This document shows positions 13,901 through 25,157 of a stretch of 64,000 nucleotides of DNA, piece by piece. The position numbers and the translations under genes were made by a program. The stretch lies in the NCBI GenBank assembly GCA_004026145.2, contig CP034986.1:18644933-18708932 (forward strand), in the 5' to 3' direction. Within the stretch, counting starts at the first letter, position 1. Each line of letters opens with the position of its first letter. This DNA comes from Takifugu bimaculatus. Taxonomy: Eukaryota > Chordata > Actinopteri > Tetraodontiformes > Tetraodontidae. The notes under the pieces were generated by a model. That model ran no database searches. It was not told the origin of the DNA and saw nothing but the letters and a program-made list of their open reading frames with translations.

Positions 13901-16900
13901 TGCCTCTCCAAGATTTTAACCTTGATTGGTGTGCAGCACATAAAACAATATAGGAAGCACTTAGTTGAAGGGGACAGTTTTGTTGGAATGGTACATGTGA
14001 TATTTAATTTCCCTTTTATCTGCATCTGTATGCTGCATCATGCTGACAGTACACTCCTGAACCTTGGAATTAACACAGCATCTTACCAGTCAGTAGCCAT
14101 GAAATGACATCACCTTATGAGATTAAAAAAAACAAAAAAAACCACTTTGACTGGCAGTGCTGTGTCTTTTCACACTGCAAGTTTTTTTTTTATTTGTCTC
14201 TGTAGTCCTTTTGTTAAAATAACAGCATGCCACTCTGTTCTAAGAAAATGAAGCTTTGTAGGGCGGAAAAAAATAGACTCATGTCAAACACCTGCCATTG
14301 TCAATTCATATGATGTCATTTCGAGCTAAAACAGACCAAAGAATATGCAAATCATTCATTTCCATACAGTATTATTATCCCATCTGTGAGTGTGACAGTC
14401 AAGAGCTCTTTAACAACCCTGGGAGGAATGGCTAACTGTCCACTTTTACATACCGGTAGTCTAGAAGCAGAATTTCTCTTTTTCACATGGCTTTGAGCCG
14501 TGTTAGTGTTACACCTGCTTTTGTTTAATCAGATTCAGACTATTGTCACTACAGAATGAACACAATACTACTTAGTAAGTCTCAGTTTAGCATATAAGAA
14601 AAAGCTAAAATAAGATTAATCAATAAAAATATAAAACCTTCAATAAAATACAAAACCTTTACCAATCAACAGGAAATGACTCAATATAGAAAACTATACA
14701 ATAATGCAAATCAGTGAGGAAAGAAAAACAGATTGCACAGAGCCAGAAAATTAATTGGTGCAAAAACATTTAGTATGGACATGTGGAAGATGTAGCAGCA
14801 GCGTTTCAAAGTATACAGTATGCACGATGTTAAAGTGAGGAATGCAGCATCAGACTCAATGTTGTTCCGTATGCAGTGGTGGAGGCGGAGCCGTTCAAGA
14901 GTGTGTACCTTGACCTTTTTGCTTGGATGCGGCGTAGCCACCTTCCAGAAGGCAGCGGTGTGAACAGTTCCTGGTGGGTGGTTCCATGGAGGATAAAGGC
15001 AGCTCTGTCCCTGCATCTGTTGGTGTAGATGCAGGCCCCTGTACAGACTGTCCCACCTGATGCGGAGTCTTCTTCTCTCCCGTCCGTGTTCAGTCCTGCC
15101 CTCCACAGCTCCCTCAGGAAATGGCTTTCTTAATAAGAGCCGTGGTGATGTTCCAGGTGACAGTGTCAGAGATGTACCGCTAGGTGTTTAACAGATGGTC
15201 TCCACAGCCACGCCGTTGATGTAGAGGGAGGAAAGGGTTGGTGGGGGCATACTTGAGGAAATCTGCAGCCAACTCCTTCATCTTTTTGGTGTTGAGAATG
15301 AGCTTTCTGTCTCCAAAACACTGCTTCAGATCTTGCACTTCCTGCCTGTACACTGTCTCATCTCTGTGGATTGTCAATCCATTCACCACTGTGTCGTTGG
15401 TGTTCTTGGAAGTCCAGGACCCAACACATTGAGGGGGTTCCCCGTTCACTCTGCTTGGATGCCAGTTTCTGTGCGATAATGGTATGAAATGTAGAACAAA
15501 AGTCCAGGAGCTACAACCTCACATAGGTGTCTTTGTTCCCTGTGCGGGTGAGATCCTGGTGGATTACGGTAGAGATGCCGTCAGTTTTGGACTGCCTGTA
15601 TGCATATTCCTGTGTGTCCTCAACTACGTTGATATGGTTGATAGAGGCAGATGTTGAGTGCACATGGGCAGTAATCATTGAGATGGAATATTACCTCTGG
15701 CACAGGGATGACTGTGGATGTCTTGAGGCATGGTGGGACTCTGGTCCGGGACGTAGAGATGTTACAAATGTCCAAAACCTTTGGTGATCGTGGTCCTTCA
15801 GAAGCCTGCCTAGGATCCATCCCATCTAGGCCTGAGACATTCAAGGTTATTGAGACCTATAGGTCTTCAGGGCACTGTGTAGTACTCTTTGATGTGTCTG
15901 ATGCCCTTGACTCACCTCGTGGGTTGAGATTTTAAAGGCTCTTAGATCTGTCAGGCATATGTGGACTTTATTCTGTCTTTGCGATTCCTTCTTCCTGCTT
16001 TGAGTATTGCTGCATCTCTGCCCCTGAAAGCAGCGTCTTGGGGTCTCAGCATGGAGCACACCTTTGCATTCAGCCAACAGTTCTGGTTTGGCCTGATGGT
16101 GATGGTCATGGAGGTGGTCGCATTGTCCAAGAAGGTCCAGATATTGCCATGGACAGATGATATATACTCCTCTTTGCAGTTGCAGCCTCCTGAAAGATCC
16201 GCATGAAGAAAAGTCATAGCCCATCTGGCCACACAGAGATACATTAAAATAGTTTAATCAATGTGAAATCCAATGCAGGTTTAGTTTGTTACACTTGGCT
16301 CATCTCTTACAAACTGGCTCCAGCTTCTTCATTTTTGTGAGGTAACGTCTATTCAGGCAATTAGTTTCTCCCTCTACAGAATCCTTCTAGGATCTTACCA
16401 TTGATGTGACTTGCACTTGCAAAGTTGCATCATAGTAAAGGTCAGCCAGGCATGTTTAAATGAACACAGATTCACTGGAACAAGATTAACAACCAGTTCA
16501 ATCCAGTTGTGCATAGGAGTGTAAAAGCCAACTTTCCTTTAACAGACATTCGCGACATTAACATGTGAATTTTCTTCCACAATGTGATTTTGCTAATTCT
16601 GAGCAGTAAAGTAAGTGATCCTATTAAAACATATCTGTACATGCATCAAGCTATCAATCAGAATAAGTTTTAACAGTCAACATGTTTACATGAGTTTTAT
16701 TTGGATGTATTTCCCATTTTTTGTTCGATTTACTTCCATCATGTAACCATGGCTGCAGGCTATTTAATTTTAAGCTTTGTAAACAACTTTTGTTAGATTG
16801 GAATGGAATTCTAAAAGACATTTCATTATTTTGACCTTTAAAGCAAAACTAATAACTGTCCAAAAACAAGTGATTTAGAAGTACCATCACAGTATGATCC

Positions 16901-19900
16901 ATCCTTCTTTTCTATTGCTCCATTCCTTACTTCCTCCTCAGCCTCTCCTCCACTCTCACCAAATTACCCAGCTGTCTTTGCAGGGCCAACAGGCAGCCGT
17001 TAATTACCCAATCTCACGCTCCGTTAGCCAGCCGGGGAGACAGAACGAGGTAGAGGAAGAATAGTCGGCGATCTGGAGAGAGCGACGAGAGGTAGCAGTG
17101 AATGGGGAGAGGCAGGGGAAAAGAGCGTTTGAGTGAGGAGAGTGAATAGGAGAGGAAGAGTGGCTTGGGAACCCCATGCAAAGTTTCCCAAAGAGATAGT
17201 GAGGAGGAGGAAGCCTGTGAATTCTAACAAAGTAGCGCGATAAAAAAGAGTAGATTATCGTTGTTGAACTGACTGGACAGATGGGGGGGGGGGTTGGGAA
17301 GGTGTATTAAGTGTGAGGCCAGGAAGTTGATGGAATCTGTGATGTTCTGACTGGTGCTAGGGAAGCTTCATTCAAGCATTTGCATTCCAAATGGTAAGAT
17401 TGGTCAGTGGTAATGTGAGTCAGGCCTCAGGAACTATTGGGTTTATTTTAGGTGACTCTCTGTATCCATCCAGGCTTAAAATCAGGTGTGTTGCCTGCCA
17501 TTCACTAGGAGTTGTCATCAAAATTGCATATATTATCAGGTTTATTAGAACTCCAAACATCCAATTCTGCCTCTGTAGATATTTAAACTGCTGTAACAAT
17601 CAGGTGCTGATAGCTGACAACCATACAGAAGCAGAAGAAAGCTGTAAAAATTAAAAGCAGGGAGAGCTGTGGTGAGATGTGACAGTCAAGCACAAATTGA
17701 ATTTGTAGTTTAGATGGTCCCGGACGACAGCGCAGTGCAATCTTTTTCACTCCATTAGGCCCTCCACTCTAAACAGGGATGGGAGCAAAAACAGCTTCAA
17801 AGAAAATGGCAGATTTCAGTGTGATCACACTGGGAAGCAGCTTCTCATGTGCAGCGATAAAACCTGATAACTTCACTCTGGGAGGCTTGTGTCAGTTTGG
17901 CTTTTACATCGGGAATGCTCAGCAGGAGGCACCCCCAGATGGCTGACAAAGGTGTCAATCAGGAAGTCTGCACGCTCATTTCTGGACCAGTTCTTTCCAT
18001 ATCTGCAAATATTTAATAGTAAAATGTGATGCAGCTCCATTTATAGCATTTAGACAATGAGCCATGATCCACACATGGCTGCTGTAGAAAGTACTGCCAT
18101 CATTTTTAATGCATCTCAAGTCCATTATCAAAAACAGACAAGCTCGTGGTCCCCACTGATGGTGACATTCTTGCCAAAAAAGAAACGGTGCACATGGGGA
18201 AATGCAGAAAATATCAATAAATATGAGAGGAAAACTGAAGAATACAAAGTGAACTTATCATTTGTTTATTTGTTTGCATGTAGCATGTAACAAGGGAAAC
18301 TTTGCATTGTTTCTGTGCCAAAATAATGATTTATCATGTTCAGACTTCCACTCTACTGGAGCTGCTCTGCTTTATGGAGTAGAAAAAAAACCACATGCAT
18401 ACTTTCATTAGAGGCACTGTTGGTAATTGTCAGTCTTTTGTGTGTGCGTTTTAGGCAGTTTTATGCTCTGGACTCTCCTCGAGGGATTAATCCCAAGAAA
18501 TCCAATCAGACTGTCTTCATTTCCACCGACAGCCATTTTAGGTTTATTAGCTCAGACGGGGACTAGATATTGTATTTACGTTGCACCGTAGTTTCTCCTC
18601 TGCCGTCCCATCTACAGGCCCTGCCCTTATTAAAGCTGCCTCACACCTTGAAATAGTGTTATTATTGATGTGAGCTAACAATGCTGTTCCATTTGCACAT
18701 GGTGTTAGCTTGGCTATTCTCATAATTTTCCAGGCCACAGAGGATGCTACTCTTGCAGTTTTGCATTTAGGCTTCCACCAGAGGTATTTCTGATGGGACA
18801 CAGACGCAGCTTCTGTTTCTTGCACTTGAAGACACTTGGACATGCAGCTGGAGCTGGGATTCAACCACCTGACCTTCCATTCAGTGGACATCTGGTCCAC
18901 AGCGAGCCCGTTCCCGCTGCTATTATCCCATGAAAAGAGCTAACAAGGGCTCTGTTTGTTGGTCCAGGCCCATTCACTTGGACCTCATATTTTAGAAAAA
19001 AAAAAGTTTCAGGCATATAGGATGTTGCTCATTTTAAAGATTAAGTCAAAATTCTAAAAATAATATTGTTAATGGTAGAACGACTTTGATTCCTCCCCTC
19101 TCTGCAACTTTCATAAAATCTAATGCTTGAACTTCATCCATTTATCATTCAGTTAGGTTTGGAGGGTCTCTCCGATCCAGAAATTGGGGACACCAATGTT
19201 TTCACAAATGTTTTCCAAAAACGTGGTTGTACATGACATAATTACAAGACTCAAAACATATATGCCACAAAAACATAAAAAAAATCAATATTTATCAGCA
19301 TTTATACGCCAACACACCACAGCATGGAGCTTTCTGCTGAGTCACTGTCAGCAGCACATGAATGTTGACTGATAGCGGTGATCAACGGCAGCCTCTTATA
19401 AAGACAAGGGATAACTGAAGCCGCTTGATGTCTTTCTCCAGAAATACAGTTCCTAGAAGTCCATATTGATGCCGAGTGGTCCTGCTATGGGTCCGCACCT
19501 ACATCCCCTCCTATAAGGCGGAGGTGGGGGTGTGTCTTGCATTTCTCCTCAGGCCCGTCCTTCGACAAGCTCGCATTAATGAGCGCCTCTAGCTGTTGAT
19601 AAACCAAATAATCTCCTCTGTGACAAAGTCCTTTTAAATCCCCTCCCTCTCCGTCCTCTCCGCCGTCAAGAACAAAGATGGTGAAGGATGGAGGCTAACT
19701 GAGAAAAAGCAACCGCTTGCTAATTATAGCCCTGCTCCTTCAGTTTGAAACAAGCAAGCAGGGTTCACGTCACTGCAGCAGAATTATGCAAAGTGTGCTT
19801 TTGATCATTAACTTGCTGCCATCACGTGACGCCAACACGTCCTTTTAGACTGTCGGCTTTTCAGATCAAGTGATTTATATCAGAATATAGAATAGTTATC

Positions 19901-20991
19901 ATTATAAAGAGAATACGTATCATCTGCTCTTCACAAGCATCTCTTGCGCAGCATCAAATGGATGAAAATCCTTATTTCCCACCAATGAATGTACTCACTC
20001 TTTGATTTTGTGTGGAGCAGGATGTAGGGAGTGTTGCGTCCATGGAAATTGTGTGTGGACTGGCATTTTGCATGAACACTTTAAATAACTGACTCTGAGG
20101 GAAACGAGCTTTGCTGGATACCCCCATCCAGCCGCGGGTGTTCCGCTGGCCGTGCACATCACCCAACCACAGATTTCTGCCAGGCCAATTTGCAACGTGC
20201 AGGTTCTGCTGGACCGGGCAAATATCACTCCTTGCTTTCCTCTTTCTCTTTGGGAATGTTTTCTTTCTGAGTGCTAAAAACTGTTGGGAATCATCATCAG
20301 ATCGTGCTTCAGAGTCCTCAGAGACTCTTCGGAACAAAAACAGAAGCCTCTCATAAACGTGATTTGTAGGATTGAATTCAAACCAAAAGAATCTGAGAAC
20401 TGGCTTTAAACTCAGAGATTAGCAAACTGCATTAGAAGTTCAGCACTATTGATCAGAGTTGTGAGAACCAACTTACTCTTCTCTCCATCTTCAACCAGGT
20501 GCACCTGGATGGAAATCCAGAATTAGCCTGGAGCTGCAGGATCAATAATTCACTTTTTTAAAAAGAAAAGAAAAGAATACTGCTGTATAGAGAAGCAAAT
20601 TACCCCCCCCCCCCCCCCCCCGCAGACCTCCTTAAGAGGTGTGATAAGGGGGCACAGAGTCCAGATGAGGGCTAATATGAAGTGGGTTCCGGACTCACGC
20701 CGAGGCCGGTGTTATTATTACTGCTGCTGCTCCAGGTTTTTAATGATGTAGCACTTGAATATTAAAACCATTAAGGGAGGGAGAAATTGAGATGTGATTC
20801 ATTACTCCTGCTCCTCTCCTCCTCTTCATTACATTCACTCTTCCTCCTCATTCCTGCCTTTTTTAACCCTAATTTCTCCTCATTATTGTCTCTCTTTTTT
20901 CTTCCTGTGTCGCCCACAAATGTTCTTTATGTTCTTCCATCTGTATCGTGTGTTTGAATCCAAAATGACAGAGGGTGCCTAAAACTTCACG

Positions 20992-21026
<35 letters not shown>

Positions 21027-22823
21027 CGTGTGTGTGGTGTGTGTGTGTGTGTGTGTGTGTGTGCATGTGTGTGTAGGAGGAATACTGCTAATAGTCCCTC
21101 TCTCTCTGACAGACTAATGACTAGTTTTTTCTCCCTCCCTCTATCTCCCTCGCTTTCTCTATCTCCCTCTCTCTCTTTCTCCCTCCCTCTCTTTCTCTCT
21201 CTCCCTCCCTCTCTTTCTCTCTCTCCCTCTCTATCTCTCTCTCCCTCCCTCTCTTTCTCTCTCTCCCTCTCTTTCTCTCTCCCTCTCTCTCTCCCCCCTC
21301 TCTTTCTCTCCCTCTCTCTCCCTCCCTCTCTTTCTCTCTCGTCCTCTCTATATCTCTCATCCCTCCCTCTCTTTCTCTTCCCATCCCTCTCTCTCCCTCC
21401 CTCTCCTTTCTCATCTCTCCCATCTCTCTCCTCTATCTTCCATTTCTAGCGTCTCCCCCTCACTCTCCCTCTCTCTCTCTCCCTCCCTCTCTTTCTCTCT
21501 CTCTCTCCCTCCCTCACGTAAATCCCCCGCCAAAGATGACACCTTCTTTCACAAAGTTTGTTTTTCTTGCTTTTGTCCTCACTGTCCCCAGCTTTGTGTC
21601 TCACATCTGTCTTTTGTCTTTAATTCTTAAATCTTATTATTCAACTAAATGTTATTTTGTCTTCTGCGGTCTTCAGGGTAAAACTGGGTTGCTGTGGACA
21701 GTAAACAGGACAGCGGTTGCCAAAACTATTGCACCACTTGACATCTCATAATGTGCACATCTTTTCCTCTAAATCATGATTTAACTTCCTGATTTTCATG
21801 AAATATGCAGATGGAGTACTTTTTAGAATTTTAAACTAAATCTTTCTTTGTATTACTAGCAGTCAAAAACAGCATATATGTTCATTATTAAGCAAATGTA
21901 TTATTAAATATATAATTATTAGTACTGAATTCTACTGTGTGTTGCATCATACCTGAGGAATTCTTCAATATTTGCTGTAAATTATGAATAATGACATTAT
22001 TTTTTCCAGATATTTAGTCGCGTTACTCTGCAACGTTAGAAAATCACTGATTCGCTGTCATGTTTACGCCCGTCTGTGGATTCGTAGACGATCTTGCCTA
22101 TGAGGTGCGTTGGTTTTTCACGCGGCTACGCGGCGGAGAGACGACCACCCAGGTGGCGAGCATCGACCGCTTTGGCGTTGTGAGGAAAGAAACCCGGAAC
22201 TCATCCAGCGACGTCTCCATCGAACGCAAGGACACAAACACATACTTGTTGAACATACACGGAACTCAAGACACGTGAGTGTTTGGGGCAAATGATCACA
22301 AGTGACTGTAGAAGGAAATGACAACAGCGCACAGTCATCAACCCAAACTGTGTGTCTTCCTCCAGCGACAGCGGAGAGTACCACTGCGTCACCACGCCCT
22401 GGTACCTGTCGGCATCGACAGGAGCCTGGACCGAAGGCGCGGAGCTGACCTCGTCTCGGATCTTCCTCACAGTGAGGTTTGCTGGTGAGCAGCGAATCGC
22501 CCCCACTGTGGTCCCGATTGTGTGTTTGGGTCAAGCATTCTGAACTGTCATATCTTCCTCTGTTACAGTGTGGGAATCCCTCCAGTTACCGCTCTTATAC
22601 GGCGTCTCAGCTTCTATAGGTACTGTAACCGCCCTCCACTCTCACCTCTATACGTTGCACATGGCCATATGACCCTAACGCTGTGTTCTGTTTCCGACCC
22701 CCAACTTCAGGCGTCGGTCTGTTTTCACTGGTTTTCGGACTGGTGTGCGCTCACTGCTGCTGCCGCAACACCGCGCACACTCCCCGCTCCCGCAACAAAC
22801 TGATGGACCTAGAGATGGACTGA
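4776..22823 (+). CDS. ptgfrn: PTGFRN-like Ig-superfamily membrane protein, 3' ten exons (partial gene)
   Basis: Ten exons (4776-4922, 5022-5182, 5902-6022, 6290-6509, 6602-6789, 10375-10482, 22088-22274, 22366-22484, 22569-22619, 22711-22823) join in one open frame of 470 codons plus TGA, all with AG acceptors and GT donors. They encode three V-type Ig domains, each with a Cys pair and a D-x-G-x-Y-x-C signature (DMGLYACSVSAW, DRGYYWCDITAW, DSGEYHCVTTPW), then a hydrophobic span, a CCC cluster likely to be palmitoylated, and the tail LMDLEMD. Mammalian PTGFRN (EWI-F/CD9P-1) ends in a very similar acidic tail and has six Ig domains in about 880 residues, so this is the C-terminal half; earlier exons lie left of the window. 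The family binds tetraspanins CD9/CD81 at the plasma membrane and negatively regulates the prostaglandin F2-alpha receptor. N-glycosylation sequons are visible (NFT, NIT, NSS). IGSF3 or another EWI paralogue is less likely because of the tail. Confidence 0.82.
5022..5182 (+). CDS. ptgfrn: ptgfrn exon: middle of first in-window Ig domain
   Basis: Acceptor ATGCAG before 5022 and donor GTAACA at 5183. 161 nt, entering phase 1 and leaving phase 0. It encodes the segment with SLDDQGNLLPGS and the strand TFKLQFIYTQ that precedes the second cysteine of the domain. Confidence 0.8.
5902..6022 (+). CDS. ptgfrn: ptgfrn exon: end of first in-window Ig domain
   Basis: Acceptor TCTCTTTAG ends at 5901 and donor GTAAGG starts at 6023. 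121 nt, phase 0 to phase 1. It encodes EVDMGLYACSVSAW, the F-strand cysteine motif, and the closing G strand SSPLTVQWAIK. Confidence 0.82.
6290..6509 (+). CDS. ptgfrn: ptgfrn exon: first half of second in-window Ig domain
   Basis: Acceptor ATTTTTAG ends at 6289. It encodes PSLNVMAKNIRVVSVGG, the first cysteine in FEMSCIVS, and the strands up to DPNRR. The donor at 6510 is GTCCGC, a poor match to consensus, but it is the only GT that restores frame with the next exon (phase 2). Confidence 0.78.
6602..6789 (+). CDS. ptgfrn: ptgfrn exon: second half of second in-window Ig domain
   Basis: Acceptor GTGTCCTCAG ends at 6601 and donor GTGGGT starts at 6790. 188 nt, phase 2 to phase 1. It encodes DNLVLAKSGPAEFRFRL and the F-strand motif SDRGYYWCDITAWT, typical of the EWI family, then the G strand NKIRIDFQEN. 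Confidence 0.84.
6790..10374 (+). other. ptgfrn intron (3.6 kb)
   Basis: Bounded by the donor at 6790 and acceptor at 10374. It holds repeat debris: about 7110-7200 resembles the common fish LINE/SINE 3' tail (CACTTTACACTGCAAGTGTG and what follows), about 7780-7905 resembles a hAT end, and about 8380-8510 is purine-rich. No coding sequence is recognised. Confidence 0.6.
7780..7905. mobile_element. Probable hAT-type DNA transposon end (fragment)
   Basis: GGTTAGTCGACTA and the closing TTGTTGCAGCCCTAATC resemble the terminal part of common teleost hAT MITEs, which end in GTTGCAGCCCTG. No matching opposite end was found nearby, so this is a remnant. The assignment rests on recalled family features. 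Confidence 0.35.
10375..10482 (+). CDS. ptgfrn: ptgfrn exon: start of last Ig domain
   Basis: Acceptor CCATTTTCAG ends at 10374 and donor GTACTA starts at 10483. 108 nt, phase 1 to phase 1. It encodes PSFSIAIQSDVSTVYPWE and AKLECSLGVSG, the first cysteine of the membrane-proximal Ig domain. The rest of the domain lies 11.6 kb downstream and joins in frame. Confidence 0.77.
13295..13490. repeat. Dispersed repeat common in teleost genomes (LINE-derived tail)
   Basis: The stretch starts with ATCAATCAATCAATCTTTAT and continues with a GGAAAAACTCCCCTTTAACA block, then GAAGAAACCTTGAGCAGGAC. I recognise this as a very abundant percomorph repeat, probably a retrotransposon 3' region. The exact family cannot be assigned by eye. 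Confidence 0.55.
13491..13624. repeat. (GGAGA)n pentamer purine satellite
   Basis: About 26 uninterrupted GGAGA units, pure purine on the plus strand, ending in GGAAAGGAAAGG. It grows out of the end of the dispersed repeat next to it. Being periodic, it is open in all frames; none of these frames is a gene. Confidence 0.97.
14520..16250 (-). mobile_element. 5'-truncated, decayed non-LTR retrotransposon (CR1/L2/Rex-like superclade)
   Basis: Minus-strand translations in several frames show pieces of a LINE reverse transcriptase in the right order. At 15951-16244 WLNAKVCSMLRPQDAAFRG is the post-endonuclease segment. At 15620-15844 PPCLKTSTVIPVPE and LNDYCPCAL match the usual CFKTSTIVPVPK...LNDYRPVAL motif. 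At 15180-15449 YRQEVQDLKQCF and LILNTKKMKELAADF match YREEV...LNTSKTKE. The minus-strand 3' end near 14530 reads GACAATAGTCTGAATCTG, like a LINE tail. Stops and frameshifts break the frame; the catalytic DD box was not found. It lies antisense inside a ptgfrn intron. Confidence 0.75.
18780..18905 (-). mobile_element. tRNA-derived SINE (fragment)
   Basis: Read on the minus strand, the head GGCTCGCTGTGGACCAGA, the B-box-like GGTTGAATCCC (18856-18866) and the following CATGTCCAAGTGTC match the layout of teleost tRNA-derived SINEs (pol III box, then CATGTCGAAGTGTCCTTG). It diverges towards 18780. It is too diverged to be a tRNA gene. Confidence 0.55.
20603..20621. repeat. Poly-C run
   Basis: Nineteen consecutive C on the plus strand (poly-G on the other), a G-quadruplex/i-motif candidate inside the ptgfrn intron. 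Confidence 0.9.
20994..21075. repeat. (TG)n microsatellite
   Basis: About 80 bp of alternating TG with two short interruptions (CGTGCG, GGTG). It lies 50 bp from a CT-rich tract; alternating purine-pyrimidine DNA can form Z-DNA. Confidence 0.96.
21129..21515. repeat. 390-bp polypyrimidine (CTCCCTCTCTTT)n tract
   Basis: Nearly pure C/T on the plus strand, built from irregular CTCCCTCCCTCTCTTTCTCT units. It sits about 570 bp before the ptgfrn exon at 22088 and is strongly strand-biased. Its mirror symmetry suits H-DNA formation. Open frames of L, S and P or R, E and G here are periodic artefacts. Confidence 0.95.
22088..22274 (+). CDS. ptgfrn: ptgfrn exon: middle of last Ig domain
   Basis: Acceptor ATTCGTAG ends at 22087 and donor GTGAGT starts at 22275. 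187 nt, phase 1 to phase 2. It encodes DLAYEVRWFFTRLRGGE, the C-strand tryptophan, and a long C'-E section to YLLNIHGTQD. RNSSSD carries a glycosylation sequon. The polypyrimidine tract at the acceptor is short and interrupted. Confidence 0.83.
22366..22484 (+). CDS. ptgfrn: ptgfrn exon: end of last Ig domain
   Basis: Acceptor TCTTCCTCCAG ends at 22365 and donor GTGAGC starts at 22485. 119 nt, phase 2 to phase 1. It encodes DSGEYHCVTTPWYLSA, the second cysteine motif, and the closing strand SSRIFLTVRFA. Confidence 0.85.
22569..22619 (+). CDS. ptgfrn: ptgfrn exon: juxtamembrane linker
   Basis: A 51-nt microexon bounded by TGTTACAG and the donor GTACTG, phase 1 to phase 1. It encodes WESLQLPLLYGVSASI, the linker from the last Ig domain into the start of the membrane span. 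Confidence 0.78.
   Translation, partial: CGNPSSYRSYTASQLL
22711..22823 (+). CDS. ptgfrn: ptgfrn terminal coding exon: transmembrane segment and cytoplasmic tail
   Basis: Acceptor CCAACTTCAG ends at 22710 and the stop TGA is at 22821-22823. It encodes GVGLFSLVFGLVCAHCCC, completing the membrane span with a juxtamembrane cysteine cluster (likely palmitoylation), then a basic stretch and the final LMDLEMD. This ending is the main reason for the PTGFRN call. Confidence 0.86.
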
Positions 22824-24281
22824 CAAACAATTTCACCCCCCCAGACGCACTGCAGCACTCACAGGAAACACCATCCGCAGAGCGGGCACGCCAACGACTA
22901 CTGGGACACCCACTTGTTTCAGGGCGACAGACGCTGGGACTGAAACGCCTGTTGGCCTGGACGGGGGTGTGTCAGCGCTGTGAAGGCAGAGCCGGGGGGG
23001 TTCGCCTTCAAGACTTCCTTTTTTTTATGAAGATCGTTCAAATCTTTGATGCTTCCAGTGGGCTTTTTTTTTTTTTTAAACACGTATATTAGATTATAGC
23101 TCAGTGAGGAGCTCTTTAGAGGATCTCCGGAGACATCACTGCCACTGGGAATCTAGAAGCACTGACCAGCACCTTCTGGGGCTGATGATTTTATTTTATT
23201 TTTTGTTTTCTTACTGTGCCAAGGCTCGCTGTAGAGCACAACTCCTCCCCGTTCCTCGGGGTCATTGATAAAAGGTGGGGGACAGTTCTGCAGCTCCTGT
23301 TCCTTCAGGTTCTGCTGTATCTGCAGAGCATGGCGGCTAACCTCTGTCAGGTCCATGCGTACCCTCCGTACGATAGCTCTTGCACTAGAACTGCCACCCC
23401 AGAGTATTCCTGACGGACGATATTTACCTTTATTTTCTAGTTTTATGAAAATTGAGAGATTTTAAAAAGACGTTTTTAAGCTTTACAAGAAATATGCAGT
23501 CGTTGTGTTTGTGTGTGAGATATAGATGTATAAATATACACGGTAAACGGTGCCAATCTTTGATCCAACAGCTCACAAAGCCAGAATTACACTTGAAGGC
23601 CGCTCACAGCGGCGACAGGAAGCACTCTTTTCTAAATATTGTCACATGTGTCGTGAGTGTTTCTGTGCGAGTGCCGTGAGTTTGCATGTGCCGTTTTATA
23701 ATGCGAGTGATGTCGCACATGAGCATCACGGGCTGTTTGCAGGGTTACTCTCTCATGAATTTTGGTTTTTCATTGGAAACATCCTTTCACCGATGCCCAT
23801 AATGTGACGACAACTCGTCCTGTAACAATGCAGTCAGAGTTTTGGACCATCAAGTCCATGCATGTTCCAGAGCTTTGTTTTATTTTTTTATAGGAATAAT
23901 CAGTTGGGTCATTTGTCATTGCAGGAATTGGACAATATGCTAAATTCAGGAAGGGCCGTCTTAGCTTAGCATAAATGGCTCTTTGTAGCATATAAAAGCA
24001 CTGTAGACTGTGAGTAGCTCTCGTACACATTTCATTAATGTGTCGAGTTAAACTAACCGTGTTTGAACTAACAGACAAATGATAAATGAGTGAAATCTAC
24101 ATGATGTTTATAAACCTGCCCGCAGAGACAAGTGGTTGTGAGGCAGGAAGCCTGAAAATTCTACAGATGATATTAAAAAGCATTTAGAAACTACAGATTA
24201 CAATTAAAGATCAAATTTAATATAGAATCATGACTATATCAATGAAATGGCCTCAAGGCACAAACACAACAGTATTTTTTT

Positions 24282-24287
24282 AATAAA
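24282..24287 (+). promoter_or_regulatory. ptgfrn: Candidate polyadenylation signal AATAAA
   Basis: AATAAA 1.46 kb after the ptgfrn stop, in AT-rich sequence without a clear GT-rich downstream element. It is weaker than the later signals. Confidence 0.2.
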
Positions 24288-25008
24288 TTTGACAATTTAA
24301 AACTAATCTTTGGGAGTTCAATTGCTAAAAATACATGTATATCAGTCAATACCGATATACAGTCGTGATATACGTATACCCGTATAGCAATATGTGTTGG
24401 GTGATTGCACGTCTGTCAGATTGGGCCGGCCACAGACGGAACCGGGATCCACAGATGGGAAAAGTGCTGTTGCCTGAAAACCGTCGGGTCTCCGCAGCAC
24501 GTGGGGCCACTGACATCTGTGGGTTTCCTGTGCTGCTGAATGAGTTGTGAAGCGATGACTGTGCAGAGCCAGGCTCTCAGTTTCTACCACAACAGTGACG
24601 GGGGGGGGGGGGTTCTGTCCAATCCCAGTAGGATGCAGAGAGGTGCCAGGCTGCATTTCCTCCCCATCTCACTGGGTTTTGGTCGATAAGTTACATAGTT
24701 ATGAACATAATGCAAAGGTTCTGGTTCCAGGACACGTGTTACCAGTTTAGAATTCAAACTATTATATAATCAATTCTTAAAAGCCCAAATCTATAAATAT
24801 CTTTGATGACGGCTGTAAAATATGACACCATCTGCTGCAAGACTCGCCAGGACACCGCAGTGGGGAAAAAGTCATGTTTTGGCTGAGTCGCAATGTGTCT
24901 TTGGTCTTTTGCTGGCGACCAGTCGTCCTCGTGTAAACCTCCCTGGGGACGTGCATGAAAGAGGCAGTTGCAGCATCCAAAATGTTTTGCCACTATCATT
25001 AATAATTT

Positions 25009-25014
25009 AATAAA
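25009..25014 (+). promoter_or_regulatory. ptgfrn: Candidate polyadenylation signal AATAAA
   Basis: AATAAA about 2.2 kb after the stop, within ATTTAATAAAATC. Confidence 0.25.
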
Positions 25015-25157
25015 ATCATTCACTATCACAGGTGACTTACAGGGCTCTGCTAAAGTTGAACATGTTGTTGGACATGCCTGAGCGAGACCTTCTCAGTGTC
25101 TTTTCATTATTTTGTCATTTTATGACGGTGATGACTTGTGATGGCTTTTTTTTTTTA

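Larger units (their letters stand above)
10483..22087 (+). other. ptgfrn intron (11.6 kb) splitting the last Ig domain
   Basis: The flanking exons join in phase 1 and together build one Ig domain, so the whole interval is intronic. It contains a dispersed repeat with purine satellite (13295-13624), a minus-strand LINE remnant (14520-16250), a SINE (18780-18905), a poly-C run (20603-20621), a TG repeat (20994-21075) and a CT-rich tract (21129-21515). Nothing coding was seen outside the LINE. Confidence 0.7.

Noticed and set aside
18846..18905. Possible tRNA gene on the minus strand
   Set aside because: A B-box-like motif is present, but there is no acceptor stem or anticodon arm, and the downstream sequence matches a SINE body.
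19972..20337. 121-aa minus-strand frame with a basic KRKRKAR patch
   Set aside because: No family match, competing open frames on both strands, and its position inside a ptgfrn intron make a chance ORF more likely.
20994..21449. 151-aa frame of VCVCV followed by SLSLSPSLS
   Set aside because: Translation of the TG microsatellite and the CT-rich tract inside a ptgfrn intron.
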